Shown: one piece after another, positions 22,440 through 32,870 of the stretch
Layout of the letters: every line of letters begins with the position of its first letter
Numbering within the stretch: the stretch's first letter is position 1
Origin: Lepas anatifera
Lineage: Eukaryota; Arthropoda; Thecostraca; Lepadidae
Assembly: GCA_034440635.1 (NCBI GenBank)
Contig: JAOTON010002103.1
Span: forward strand, 912,501 to 976,500
DNA: 64,000 bases
Direction: 5' to 3'
Notes under the pieces: model-generated
Seen by the model: the letters and a program-made list of their open reading frames with translations, nothing else
Databases searched by the model: none
Told to the model about the DNA's origin: nothing
Program-made: the position numbers and the translations under genes

Positions 22440-22802
22440 TCGTACCACTTGACGATTTTTTTTAGTTAAGCTGGCTTGACCTGGCCTGATGACCTAACCT
22501 AGGATGACCCACACCTGATTTTCGGAAAACTTCGCAAATGATCAGGGATGCACAATCACACAAGTGTGTGCCGCAGCGCTTTTTCAGACTGTTTTGGAAA
22601 CTCCGAGGAGGTGCTTCTTTATTTGTTTATTGGTGCTATATACATGTCAGGGTCATACCCGATAAAAGCTTAAATCAGGAATAATAAGACATGAGGTCAG
22701 GAACCGTAAAACACGAAACGTGTTCGTAGGAATCATAAAACGTGTTCAAACAGCCCCACCGGGGTTGAGGTTTAAAACACTTGAAAAAGAATTGAGGGTT
22801 AA
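22440..22802. mobile_element. TTAA-element relics
   Basis: TTGACCTGGCCTGATGACCT at about 22478 followed by GATGACCCACACCTGATTTT matches the T2/T3 single-box side. Later, CAGCCCCACCGGGGTTGAGG (about 22751) and GAGGGTTAA (TTAA 22799-22802) look like element termini. The pieces are not contiguous with one full element. Confidence 0.5.
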
Positions 22803-22805
22803 AAC

Positions 22806-23001
22806 GCCGCCCCTCAGTGGGTAGAGTGTTGGGCTCCGGCCCACTCCTCAGAAACATGTAGTGGCAGTTCATGTCCAGACTTGGGATCGGTTCCCCTGAG
22901 ACGCTCCGGCGCTCAATATTTTCCCAACGTAGGCCGGCTGGAAACTGACTGGTGAGAGGGTGACCTGAGTGGGGCGGCCGTACCTGTGCTTTGTGGGACG
23001 T
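22806..23001 (+). mobile_element. tRNA-derived SINE, 5' half (interrupted)
   Basis: Begins GCCGCCCCTCAGTGGGTAGA, the acceptor stem and A box of a tRNA head, with the B-box-like GGGATCGGTTCCCC about 90 bp on. It aligns along its length with the minus-strand copy at 31370-31719, except for a small deletion in the D-arm (GGTAG missing). At GGGACGT it is broken by the T1 element at 23002 and resumes at 23859. Confidence 0.85.
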
Positions 23002-23862
23002 TTAACACGCGCATTGACGGGGGTCTGGGCCACCTTCGGATTGACGAGCGGGGGCGGGTACCCGCCCCCCTAAGATCTCGAGAACCACGGTAGGTAGCAA
23101 AAAACGGTAAACGGCGTTGGGTAGCCCATCTGCTTCTCCATCGAAAATATTGGACTATTTTTTGTCAGGTCACATTTAAGGTCACCAGAGGTCAAAAACA
23201 TGCCGTCACATGCCGTCATAGGGATAACATGTAAATTAAGTTTTTCGGCCATTACATCTGAACAAGTAAAGATAGAGCAAAACGACTTGAACTGTATGAA
23301 TCCTCGCAGCAAGCCGAATCGAATGATATATGATTTGACCTTGCTAGGTCAAATCAAAGATTTGACCTGACCTGAGGTCAGTTCAGGGTCAAATTATATA
23401 AAATGCATATCATTAGAACCGCAAAGCCAAGGCGAGACTAATGAAGCTAAAATAAACGCTCTATCACCATCTGTTACTGAGTTATTCAGTAAAAACCATA
23501 TTTCCCATGTATTACCAATGGAGAGGTCATGCTTCGTACCTGACCTTCGGTCATCGATATCAAAAATACCGGAACATATTTTTGGGAACTCGGTGAGCCC
23601 ATTATGTGATATGAGTTTCAATTGGATAAGTTCACCCTGCTCCGTCTTATGCTATCTTAAACTTTTTTTGAGGTTGGGTTTACTTGACCTGTACTGGTGA
23701 CCTGACCTGAGATGACCTATCCTTAAAATTTTCACAGAAGTTGCAAAAATGATGAGGGAAAAGGTACATCAAGTACGGCGGCGCTGCGCGCCGCCGTTTT
23801 TCCGCTCTCTTCGAAAAACCCGAGGGGGGCCGGGTACCCGCCCCCGTCAATGCGTGTGTTAA
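23002..23862 (-). mobile_element. T1 TTAA element inserted in a SINE
   Basis: TTAA 23002-23005, CACGCGCATTGACGGGGGTC, TGGGCCACCTTCGGATTGAC and GGGTACCC: double-box end, then CTAAGATCTCGAGAACCACG. The single-box end has a 9-bp hairpin CGGCGGCGC-TGC-GCGCCGCCG (23773-23793), TTCGAAAAACCCGAGGGGGG and CCCCGTCAATGCGTGTGTTAA (TTAA 23859-23862). Total 861 bp. Flanking SINE sequence proves the boundaries: the unsplit relative has a single TTAA at this position. Confidence 0.95.
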
Positions 23863-24020
23863 CTTTGGCTTCTAAATTAAGCCTTCATTGTGGGAGTTGC
23901 TCGTTCGGGTGGTGGGGTCGAAGTCTCCGTGACAAGTTCGTTGAGGACTTTAGTGAAGACTTAAAAAGCTTAAGAAACTAAAAAACTAGACTTAAAAAAA
24001 CAAAGTTGCAATAACTTGGA
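23859..24020 (+). mobile_element. tRNA-derived SINE, 3' half
   Basis: TTAACTTTGGCTTCTAAATT and TTGTGGGAGTTGCTCGTTCG continue the SINE exactly where the 5' half stopped, matching the minus copy around 31400-31520. It ends in A-rich sequence (CTTAAAAAAACAAAG near 23990). Confidence 0.8.
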
Positions 24021-24332
24021 TAAAAACTGCAACCATTGGGGTTTGCCAAACCACCACCTGCTGCCTTTATATGGCGTCACTAACTAACATCCTCTTTGAA
24101 GAGACTGCGAAAACCAAGTCACAGCTTATTCAGAGAACCTGAACAGGACCTTCAGCAAGTGGGCGCCTGGGACTGCCAAGCCAGCCGTGCCCCCGAGACT
24201 CATCGACACGGGTACCTACCATAAACCGATAACTAAGCAGCAACAAAAAAATGTCCCGCTGCCGTGATCAAATGCCTGCCCAGATTGAAGCCTGTAAAAT
24301 AAGAGTGCCCCTTCGAACGTGAAATGTGTCCC

Positions 24333-25490
24333 TTTAACCTTCGCCCGGGTGGGAGTCTTTTAGACCCCCCTCGGGTTTTTCCAAAGCGACCAAAAAAAAC
24401 GGCGGCGCGCAGCGCCGCCAAACTTTGCATGGCTGTTCCTTCATCATTTTTACATATTTCCTGAAAATTTTAGCTCAAGGTCATGTTAGGTCAGGTCACC
24501 AGGCCAGGTGAAGTGACCTCACCTAAAAATACTTAGGACTGCATAACTAAAAGGCGGGTTAATTGATCACGTTGAAACTCATACCACATATTGGGCCCAC
24601 CACAGCTAGAACACATGTTTCGGGATTTTTCATATTGGTGACCTAAGGTCATATGCAGAGCATGACCTCCCCATTATAAATACATGGGGAAAATCACGAA
24701 ATGAGCTTTTCTCAGTAAGAATGGATGGAATCAGCTTCAAACATCGGTTAAGGCTTGCTCTTACCTCATTTTTGAAGTTGATGCCAAAAAATTTGGCTTG
24801 TGACCTTTAAAAGGTCACCTTAGGTCAAATAAGCATGTTTTAGTGTTTTACTCTATAAATTTTGAATAAACAAATATATAACTTTCATTTTAATCTCGAA
24901 GTGTTTGTATAGTCACTGCAAGTCAAATGCTATATATCATGACTATACCAGGTCAAGTTGGGTCAGACTGTTGACCTGGGTCAGGTCAAATTTCCAAATT
25001 TGACCTGGCATAGCAATATCATATATCATTCGATTCGTATTGACAAGACGATGGCAATGGTGCATCAACTATGGCTTTATCTTGCTTGGTTTGGAATGTA
25101 TTAGCGAAAAAGGAAACGCCCCTATGCATGGGTGGCTATGGACATTCCAAAGATCATTCCCAATATTCAGTAACCTGAAGCTCCCTAGGCTTTGATCTGA
25201 CACGAAAATGAATGCCACTATAATGAAAGAGCAACTCAAGAGCTTTCGAATGGAGTTAAAAAATGTTTCTGGCTATAATATTTGCTGAGATATATGAGGT
25301 TTTCTTAGTACACCTCATATTAGCAATTTTGACCTATTTTGACCTCTGGTGACCTTGATATTGAGCTGACGAGAAAATTGACTAAAGTATGTTCGATATA
25401 ATTTTCGAAGAGCTTTTGATTGCTGTTTTGTGATTTTTTCTAGCTCTCTTAGCTTTTGAGATCGTGGGGGTCTTCTTAGCTTCCACCACA
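24333..25490 (+). mobile_element. T2 TTAA element
   Basis: TTAA 24333-24336 then CCTTCGCCCGGGTGGG, CCCTCGGGTTTTTCCAAAGC and the hairpin GGCGGCGC-GCA-GCGCCGCC (about 24401-24419). The body is the reverse complement of 13341-14546, including GGTGACCTAAGGTCATATGC and the half-site cluster at about 24950-25010. The double-box end is cut off after GATCGTGGGGGTCTTCTTAG at about 25490. Confidence 0.85.
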
Positions 25491-27369
25491 CAGTGATGCA
25501 ACGGGCCTAAAAAACGGGACGAAAATGCCAAAAATGACTTTCTAGAATTGATATCAAATGTATGCGATGCGTTTGAGAATTGTTTGGGACCCGGAAAACC
25601 ATCATTATTTTCTTCCTCTAGCGTACCACATTGGTTTCACAGGAGCTGAAACTTTTAACTTATTCTGCCTCACCAACTACGGGTATCTGGCCAGAAATAG
25701 TAGCGTGATCTAAAACGTTAATAACAGGTGCTCACACCTCGCCATCCATAAAAAACGTATACGACCGTAAAGCTTGGGATGTTTGCAGCCTTCTGGTTAC
25801 AAAAAATAAGGTTCTAGCTGCTCCGAAGAATGCAGTGGGTTCGTTTTAATAAACATATGTTTCGGAACAAAAATTTATAACATACATCATATTTCCTTAG
25901 GCTGGCAAAAAAGGCACAGTCAGGATCAGCTACAAAATCATACCATATATTCTGGGAAGTGTCTTCTTTGCATTGCTGGAAACCGTAGGTCGGCAACCGA
26001 CGGCCGAAAAAAAGTTATGACAGTTTTAGGGAGCGCAGGTTCTACCCGTATTCGGCGGGCGGTTGTGGCAATGACGCGCGCGGCATCCACCAATCGACGC
26101 GTATTATTTCAGTTCTCCAATCAAATGACACATTTAAATGGGGGAAGGCGGTAAAAATCACAAAATATGCGTAAAGCTATTGATGGACGGCCTCCAATTG
26201 AAGGAGGCAATAAAGTTAATAAAGTTAATAAAGAAGGAGGAGGGTAAATTGAGACAACGAAAGCATGTTGTTCAATAGTTCAATAGGGCACAGCGAGATC
26301 AGGCTTGAATAAGAAAATTGATATTCTAACTTCGGCTCACTTTCTTCCCCTTTGTGAAATGTTATTTGAGACCGATTTTCCGTTAATCTTTGGCCCCCAC
26401 CCCTTGTTAAAACTCACTGTCAAGTATGTACAGATGGTTCCACAGTGATTGGTAGGTATTGGTGTCAGTTTGTTTAAGAAATATCTTAAAACGATTACTC
26501 TTCTCATAGACGTTTCGTCTCTAGCAATGAATTCTGACGAGCTCTTTAAATTTGGGACCCTGAAAAGTGGATAAGACGTCAATTCGGAAAATTATAGACA
26601 ACAATTTTTTTCGCCGATCCCGATGATTTTCTGTCTTTTCTCAATTTCTTCCGAATTTTGGACCTTTTGTAGTATTTCGCACGTCAGTTCATGCATCCAG
26701 TTAAAACGCAGCAGATGAGGCAGCAATGCTGTCGGCAAGGACCATCACTTGATATATTTTTGCAAAAATGACCGCAGCCTAATACCTACCAATCAGTCTC
26801 GAACCGGCTGTATATACTAAGTCTTATGGATTTTGAAGAAAGTCGCTTGTCGAAAATTTGTTGCGTTTGCCGGCTGTTAAGGTTTAACAGTGTTTATCTT
26901 CTGATGATGTTTTAGTACCCGACACTTCCCAAAATAAGTTCCCAATGCTAATAAATACGAGGTTAGAATGCATTTTTCAATTTCAATGTATGCCGGCTAA
27001 CAACTGGAAAGATCCGATCATTGAATAGAATTATCAATCATATGAATTGTTTCCCTTACTATTACCTTTATTCAGCTTATCACATAGTCAGATTTGCGAC
27101 TATGTTAACATTTCATAAAGCTACAGTCACTGTAAGAACTGTTATAAACCCTCGATAGCCTCTGCATAAAGTAGCGCACCCAACGGGGCCCAAGTAGTGC
27201 GCAGATGCCTTCGTCATGGCGCCGACCTCAAAATGGATGTCCGCTCTAGATTTTGCTTTACAAGAGCTTTCAAATGGTGTATAGAAATTCGATCTAACTC
27301 CTCTAGAAGCCGAGCTACTCCCGACTTTTGTCAACCTTGTTTTGAGAACCAACATTGCCTTACATCGGT
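25491..27369. other. No gene seen; possible LINE tail at 26170-26235
   Basis: Unassigned. At 26188-26235 GACGGCCTCCAATTGAAGGA is followed by GGCAATAAAGTTAATAAAGT, a small hairpin plus short tandem repeat of the kind that ends some LINEs and SINEs. No protein homology was seen in the minus frames at 25814-25996 or 26337-26582. Confidence 0.35.
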
Positions 27370-27552
27370 TTAGAAATGACATCATAACTCGGTGACCTGA
27401 CCTGACTTTGGATTGAAATTTCGTCAAGATGTATCAAATTGATTCTGGTTTGCACTCGCCACGCGGCATTGCGCTAGACCGAGCCGTTTTTCTCCCATCG
27501 CGAAAAATTAAGGAAGAGGGTAAAATCGACCCCCTGGAAAAAGGAGGGTTAA
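27370..27552 (-). mobile_element. TTAA-element single-box end
   Basis: CGGTGACCTGACCTGACTTT (27392), a decayed hairpin, CCATCGCGAAAAATTAAGGA, then CCCCCTGGAAAAAGGAGGGTTAA (TTAA 27549-27552). The rest of the element upstream is not recognisable. Confidence 0.5.
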
Positions 27553-27671
27553 GAGGAAAAACAAAATTTGGTGTGCTTGTTTGAGCCGCCTGATGGAGAG
27601 CTTCAAATTGAACCCAAAAACATCGTTCTATCATTATTATTTATTGAGCTATGAATTTCGTCCCGTTTTCA

Positions 27672-27736
27672 GGCCTCCTGCATCACTGTGCACCAGGGCG
27701 AAGGTGGCTCCTATCCGCCACCGGGGCAAGGGTTAA
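27672..27736 (+). mobile_element. T2 double-box terminus, isolated
   Basis: CACCAGGGCGAAGGTGGCTC, CTATCCGCCACCGGGGCAAG, GGTTAA: the reverse complement of the T2 double-box end at 13341. It shares its TTAA (27733-27736) with the next element, so the T5 element below probably used the TTAA of this older copy. Confidence 0.7.
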
Positions 27737-28652
27737 CACGCGCGCTGGAAGAGGCCTCGGGGACCCTTCCCACCCTTTTTCCGAGGTGGCCGGAGAACTG
27801 CTCGTATCCGAAAAACGATACCAGGCCATATTTAACAGAATTTAATAGCACGTCGACTGCTGATTTTTTTAAATTGGTGTAAGTTGTTTTTACTTATAGG
27901 CTTTTAAAGTCAGACATGCATTTTGAGATCGCCGTAATCGCGCGGTCGGACCGTGCATTCACTTGCATTGGAGACCGAGTGGTGACGTCATCGCGCCATA
28001 TAACCGGGGTGATATGTCAAGGCCACCTCACATAGATGTCAAGGCCAAGGTCACAGGTCACAGGTCAAGGTCATATCAGTATTTTCAAGGTCAACGACCT
28101 CAGTGCTATGGTCAAATGGCGTTGCCCGGTCTGACGTATATTATGCTATGACGTCATAGTTAAGGTACCTTAATACAAAGTTCAAGGTCAAAAGTAAAAG
28201 CCAAAGGTCATTGGGAAAGGTCAATCTTCATTTCCCACCAGACAATTGTTATAATACTAGCCATATTGTATATCATAAGTAGTATACCATGTTGTGACCT
28301 TAAAGGTCAATGACCTTAAATGACCTTGACCCCAAAACTGTAAGGAAGGTTCTTAACAATTTTCTCTCTATGATCCTGGTCCGCCTTTAGATTATTCGCG
28401 CCTTCTTCTTGCATAACTACGATATTTTCCACCCGGCCCCCAGCATGGCCAATATTTGACTTTTATGACCTCGAAGGACCTTGAAGATGAGCCTAGGTCC
28501 ATAAAAATTAATCATGATGTAGTTCACCATAGCCCCAACCCAACTGCCGAAAGGCGTTTTTAACGCCTCTTAGTTTTCGAGATCTTAGGGGGTCTACCAG
28601 GGGCCCCTCCACTGCGCGTTAGTGCCAGATCCCTCTCCAGTGCGGGTGTTAA
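27733..28652 (+). mobile_element. T5 TTAA element, rich in TCAAGGTCA
   Basis: TTAACACGCGCGCTGGAAGA at the left; the right end carries the same box twice, CTCCACTGCGCGTTAGTGCC then CTCTCCAGTGCGGGTGTTAA (TTAA 28649-28652), preceded by CGAGATCTTAGGGGG (the AAGATCTCG motif reversed). From 28010 to 28460 I count about 13 AGGTCA/TGACCT half-sites, three in the extended form TCAAGGTCA, the binding sequence of monomeric nuclear receptors such as FTZ-F1 (NR5) and ERR. No ORF above 64 codons. 920 bp. Confidence 0.8.
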
Positions 28653-28744
28653 GCGACAAAAAGCGCTATTTCTCCTCTGTCTCAGTGAAGAAATAGCGAT
28701 ACCTTCATCAGAGGTATCCACAAAAATTTAGTAGATTCATCATT

Positions 28745-29325
28745 TCTTCTGAATGAGTTTCCACTTGCTGTTCCTCCCCGAATGCTGCGCCGTATGGTTT
28801 TATTTCACGTGCCCTACGCGAGAGTCAACACGGTGAAAAGGGGTTTGTTTACCAGGATTCCCAAACTGTGCAATAGGTTCCTGGATACATGTCGGGAGGC
28901 AGATATTTGGCAGCTTGGGAAAGCAGAATACAAAAAGCAGGTGCTTCGCTTTGTGCTGTGTGCTGTGTGAGGGATTAGGTTTTGTGTGTATAGGTTTTAC
29001 ATCTATATTTTAAGTAGGTCTTAAGACTCTTTTACGTGTTTATGTTTTTATACCATTCATTTTTTATATTTTACATCTGTCTTAGGCTATTTTTATTTTC
29101 AAATGAATTTGTAAATGTATTTATCTATATTTTTATGGGTAGCAGTGCATTTTTTACCTTTTGGAACCATTTCAAGCTCACTTGTTCCATCAACTTTTAA
29201 CAATCGTCTCGCGGCGTTGATCCTTTATTGTATATATTTTTATCAGATTGACTTCATCTGTAAATGGGCACCACGTCCGTTGATGATTCGCATGCAATAA
29301 ACAATAAACAATAAACAAGAGTTGA
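28745..29325 (+). mobile_element. LINE 3' end: C-terminal tail, 3' UTR and AATAAAC repeat tail
   Basis: The frame 28782-28970 encodes MLRRMVLFHVPYARVNTVKR, then IPKLCNRFLDTCREADIWQL and KAEYKKQVLRFV before a stop; this style of basic tail is typical of the extreme C-terminus of CR1/jockey-type ORF2 proteins. It is followed by a T-rich 3' UTR and ends in (AATAAAC)n at 29295-29320, the kind of short tandem tail left by LINE reverse transcription. The 5' side is cut at the T5 element. Confidence 0.6.
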
Positions 29326-29403
29326 ACAAAATGCACTGGGGATGGATCACTCAGCTATTAAAAACCTGAAAAGAGTGGAATGCACCGACTAAACTTAGAG
29401 GAG

Positions 29404-30045
29404 TGGAATGAGTCAGCCATACCAACAAGTGAAAATAGTGCGATGGCTCGGACTGGAGATGACCCTGCTCAGAGTGGAATGATTCAGCCATGTCTACCAT
29501 TGGAAATAGTGCGATGGCTCGGACTGGAAATGACCCTGCTCAGAGTGGAATGATTCAGCCATGCCTACCATTGGAAATAGTGCGATGGCTCGGACTGGAG
29601 ATGACTCTGCTCAGAGTGGAATGATTCAGCCATGCCTACCATTGGAAATAGTGCGATGGCTCGGACTGGAGATGACCCTGCTCAGAGTGGATGATTCGCC
29701 ATGCCTACATTGGAAATAGTGCGATGGCTCGGACTGGAGATGACCCTGCTCAGAGTGGAATGATTCGCCATGCCTACCATTGGAAATAGTGCGATGGCTC
29801 GGACTGGAGATGACCCTGCTCAGAGTGGAATGATTCAGCCATGCCTACCATTGGAAATAGTGCGATGGCTCGGACTGGAGATGACCCTGCTCAGAGTGGA
29901 ATGATTCAGCCATGCCTACCATTGGAAATAGTGCGATGGCTCGGACTGGAGATGACCCTGCTCAGAGTGGAATGATTCAGCCATGCCTACCATTGGAAAT
30001 AGTGCGATGGCTCGGACTGGAGATGACCCTGCTCAGAGTGGAATG
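29404..30045. repeat. 71-bp tandem satellite, about 9 copies
   Basis: Unit TGGAATGATTCAGCCATGCC, TACCATTGGAAATAGTGCGA, TGGCTCGGACTGGAGATGAC, CCTGCTCAGAG. Copies are nearly identical except the first and two with single-base losses. Open frames over it are spurious. Confidence 0.9.
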
Positions 30046-30169
30046 GCGCAGCTGGAGCCCCATTACAGGAAGTCGGTGTGTTTTTAGGTGGGAGAGGAAG
30101 GTGCTGAGCCTTCGACAGTGTAACGGAGCATAACCTGCAGGTTTCGTTCGACGGCGCCCAGCACTCACT

Positions 30170-30540
30170 AACAACCCACCGGCGCCGCCCAGCACCCACC
30201 GACCCAGCCCAGCACGACCAATCAACGGCGTCCAGCACCAAACTAACGACCAATCAACGGCGCCCAGCACCCACATAACGACCAATCAACGGCACCCAGC
30301 ACCCACCTAACGACCAATCAACGGCGCCCAGCACCCACATAACGACCAATCAACGGCACCCAGCACCCACCTAACGACCAATCAACGGTGCCCAGCACCC
30401 ACCTAACGACCAATCAACGGTACCCAGCACCCACCTAACGACCAATCAACGGTGCCCAGCATCCATCTAACAGCCCAACGGAGGCGCCCATCATCCACCT
30501 AACGACCCAACGGAGGCGCTCATCACCTACCTAACGACCC
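30170..30540. repeat. 32-bp tandem array carrying CCAATCA boxes
   Basis: Unit CGACCAATCAACGGCGCCCA GCACCCACCTAA. CCAATCA starts at 30218, 30250, 30282, 30314, 30346, 30378, 30410 and 30442, exactly 32 bp apart, then decays to CCCAACGG. CCAATCA is the core of the NF-Y (CCAAT) site. All eight boxes point the same way. Confidence 0.9.
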
Positions 30541-31369
30541 TCCGGCGGCTACGTATGTAGATGGCCAGAGACGGCTCTGAACGTCGCCGCCGGCTGTGCC
30601 GTGGTGATGGGCTCAGACCAGCCAGCAGAGCATACCAGCAGGGCGCCGAGCACAGCGGACGGTCGAACGTGGCCGCCGGCGAGGGTGCGTCCCCGTCCAG
30701 CACTGGGCACAGTGGCAGCAGTGAGTGATCCGCGGCACCGCAGCCCGGCCAGATGACGCTGCCGGATAGGCGTGGTCGAGGGGTCACAGCTCTCACCCGC
30801 CCATACAGAGCGGACTCCAGGCGTAGGCCAGTACAGCTCCTGATTTACCTTTTCCTTGAATATTCGGACGGACCAAGATATCAGATACGTCTCACAGAAA
30901 AGGTGGCGGGGCAGTGGTCGTTGGCCAAACCTAACTAAAATTATATTCAGGATAAATGCTGCAAATGCTATCGCAAATGTCCGTGTGAAGGCCATATAGC
31001 ATATGGGACATGATGATAAAGGGTCCTGAAGATATTTGAAGTCAAATGCGCTGTTGAAGGACTAATGACGTGGACAAGTACATGGGGTCGAAGCTGTGAG
31101 TTTTTGAACGTATAAGTGTGGCAAAACCAGCATCTGATGTCCGTAGCCTTAAATTTGAAAGCCAGGGTCTTCTCAGCGTCTAGCTGGCATTAGGGAGTGC
31201 CGTGTTATCTAAGCGAGGTGCTGTGTAGAGGGCATATCTTCTACTTCTAGTCCCGGGGTCCACGCGAAAAATTCAACGACTCAATGCTGGTCCTGGCCGG
31301 GACTTTGCCTAGAATGGTGGATGATATGTCAAGCGTGCCACGCCAGCTATGCATTGCTGCTTTGTCTTT
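30541..31369. other. No firm gene; GC-rich then unassigned
   Basis: 30541-30840 is GC-rich with overlapping frames on both strands (30527-30995 minus, 30753-30938 plus), none with recognisable motifs. The minus-strand frame ending near 30995 starts with a hydrophobic stretch (FAIAFAAFILNIILVRF) that could mimic a signal anchor, but it has no support. 31000-31369 is unassigned. Confidence 0.3.
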
Positions 31370-31719
31370 ATTTTTTATGAATTTTGTCCAAGTTGTTCTC
31401 AGTTCGACTGTTGCAGTCAGAGTCTCACTTAAGTCATCAAGGGACTTTTCACGGAGACCCCGACCCCACCACTCGAACGAGCAACTCCCACAATGCAGGG
31501 TTGATTTAGTATCCAAAGTTAAACGTCCCACAAAGTATAGGGACGGTCGCCTCGCTCAGATCACCCTCTCATCATTCAGTGGCCAGCCGACCTGTAAACT
31601 ATTGAGCGCCGGAGCGTCTCAGGGGAACCGATCCCCAAGCCTGGACATGCACTGCCACTGCATGCTTCTGAGAAGCGGGCCGGAGCCCAACGCTACACCA
31701 ACTGAGCTACCGGGGCGGC
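31370..31719 (-). mobile_element. tRNA-derived SINE, unsplit copy
   Basis: On the minus strand from 31719: GCCGCCCCGGTAGCTCAGTT (acceptor stem, D-arm, A box), then GGGCTCCGGCCCGCTTCTCA, then the B-box-like GGGGATCGGTTCCCC, then a tRNA-unrelated body with TTTGTGGGACGTTTAACTTT (single TTAA at 31519-31522) and TGTGGGAGTTGCTCGTTCGA. It is the intact counterpart of the SINE split at 23002-23862. Transcribed by Pol III in principle; no terminator T-run was pinned down. Confidence 0.85.
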
Positions 31720-31834
31720 ATATATTTATATATTATGTTGTATGAACGTACGTACATACATCTTGTCTGGAATGGATTCAAAGCGCTAGTAAATTTCAGT
31801 ATTTCCAAGCTAGCGATTTTGTCCAGGCCTGCCA

Positions 31835-32307
31835 CTATCTGGGAGGATCCAAGAGGTTGCAGCAGAGGGCTGTCGTCCCCCTTCTAAAGTAGAAAGCATG
31901 ACACCCCTCCGCCGGGGGCGCAAGACCTTTGTCCCACTTTAGTGATAAGTGTATTTTGTCCTTTGTCCGCCTTCCCCGAATACTCATTAACCGATGCATG
32001 TTTTGTAATGTCATTGTATGTTGCAATTGTAATTCGAATTTCACCCACCACAGCAGATGAACGCGTTTCGGCCGCAGTCTTTATCAACATCTAAGGCATG
32101 AGGGAGAAATGCCACCAAAACATACTGCAGTTTCATCGTTTGGATTTTTTGTGCAAACTTATCATGCGACAGAACTATACAAGCACCGTTCCTGAGGATA
32201 TCCAAATAATGTTTCTTGAATTATTCTATAATGCATACAAGCAAGCTTTGAAATGAGAAATACTAGACTATCACTATTACCATTATTATTTTTTTGCTTA
32301 ACCGACT
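31835..32307 (-). mobile_element. Penelope-like element, 3' terminal region
   Basis: Lies just downstream, on the minus strand, of the GIY-YIG coding remnant. At 32050-32095 the minus strand reads GATGTTGATAAAGACTGCGG then CCGAAACGCGTTCATC, resembling the hammerhead-like CTGATGA...GAAAC blocks of Penelope terminal repeats, with the first block degenerate. Boundaries are approximate. Confidence 0.4.
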
Positions 32308-32870
32308 CATAATACAGCCGCAGATTTTGCCCATTTCATGAAACCCGGCTTATGGTTAAAAGTTACATTTTCAGCTATATGTGCTCCTTCTGTGGCTCTC
32401 CTAATATCTTTGTTTTTACAAACTGCCATAATTTTAGCTCTATTTCAGTTTGGTAAATGATTTGTTTTCATGGAATGTATGAAAATGCACTGAATTCAAA
32501 GTTGTTTCGAAGGTATCTTCTATGTTCTTTTAATCTTGTTTTTAGACCCCTTTCTGTTTCACCTATGTACGATTTCGTACACGACCCGCACCTGGTACAC
32601 TACATTCTGTGGTTATAGGTCGTGTGAACTTTTTTCGCTAAGATGCTACAACTTTTTTACCGAACAAAATGCTTCTTTGCAACCTGTGTCTTCAATTTTT
32701 TGCATTCATTTCGGCTGGTTTCGAGTACGGTATTGTAACAAATCGTATCCCTTCCTTTTTGTTGGCTTTTGTGGATCGTTTTCGTACATCTACACTGAGA
32801 TAAATTTTTATTCCTATTTGCTCTATCTAATCCGGAATCATGGTCTGCTCGAGCATAAAATGATGCCATG
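32308..32870 (-). pseudogene. Penelope-like element, GIY-YIG endonuclease domain and C-terminus
   Basis: Minus-strand translation near 32510-32600 gives CGSCTKSYIGETERGLKTRL then KEHRR: the Y-I-G-E-T-x-R-x-L-x-x-R-L-x-E-H core of the GIY-YIG domain of Penelope-like retroelements, with the preceding Cys pair (C-x2-C). After a frameshift the C-terminus follows as VCKNKDIRRATEGAHIAENV and FNHKPGF (32310-32420), ending at TGA. The upstream part (32657-32869) is weakly similar to the linker between RT and endonuclease, and has stops. Frameshifts make it dead. The RT is not adjacent. Confidence 0.8.

Noticed and set aside
22806..22900. tRNA gene at the SINE head
   Set aside because: It continues into a SINE body shared with 31370-31719 and lacks a proper cloverleaf.
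30549..30995. 148-codon minus-strand frame starting with a hydrophobic segment
   Set aside because: Overlaps other frames in GC-rich DNA, shows no conserved motif, and borders a tandem array.
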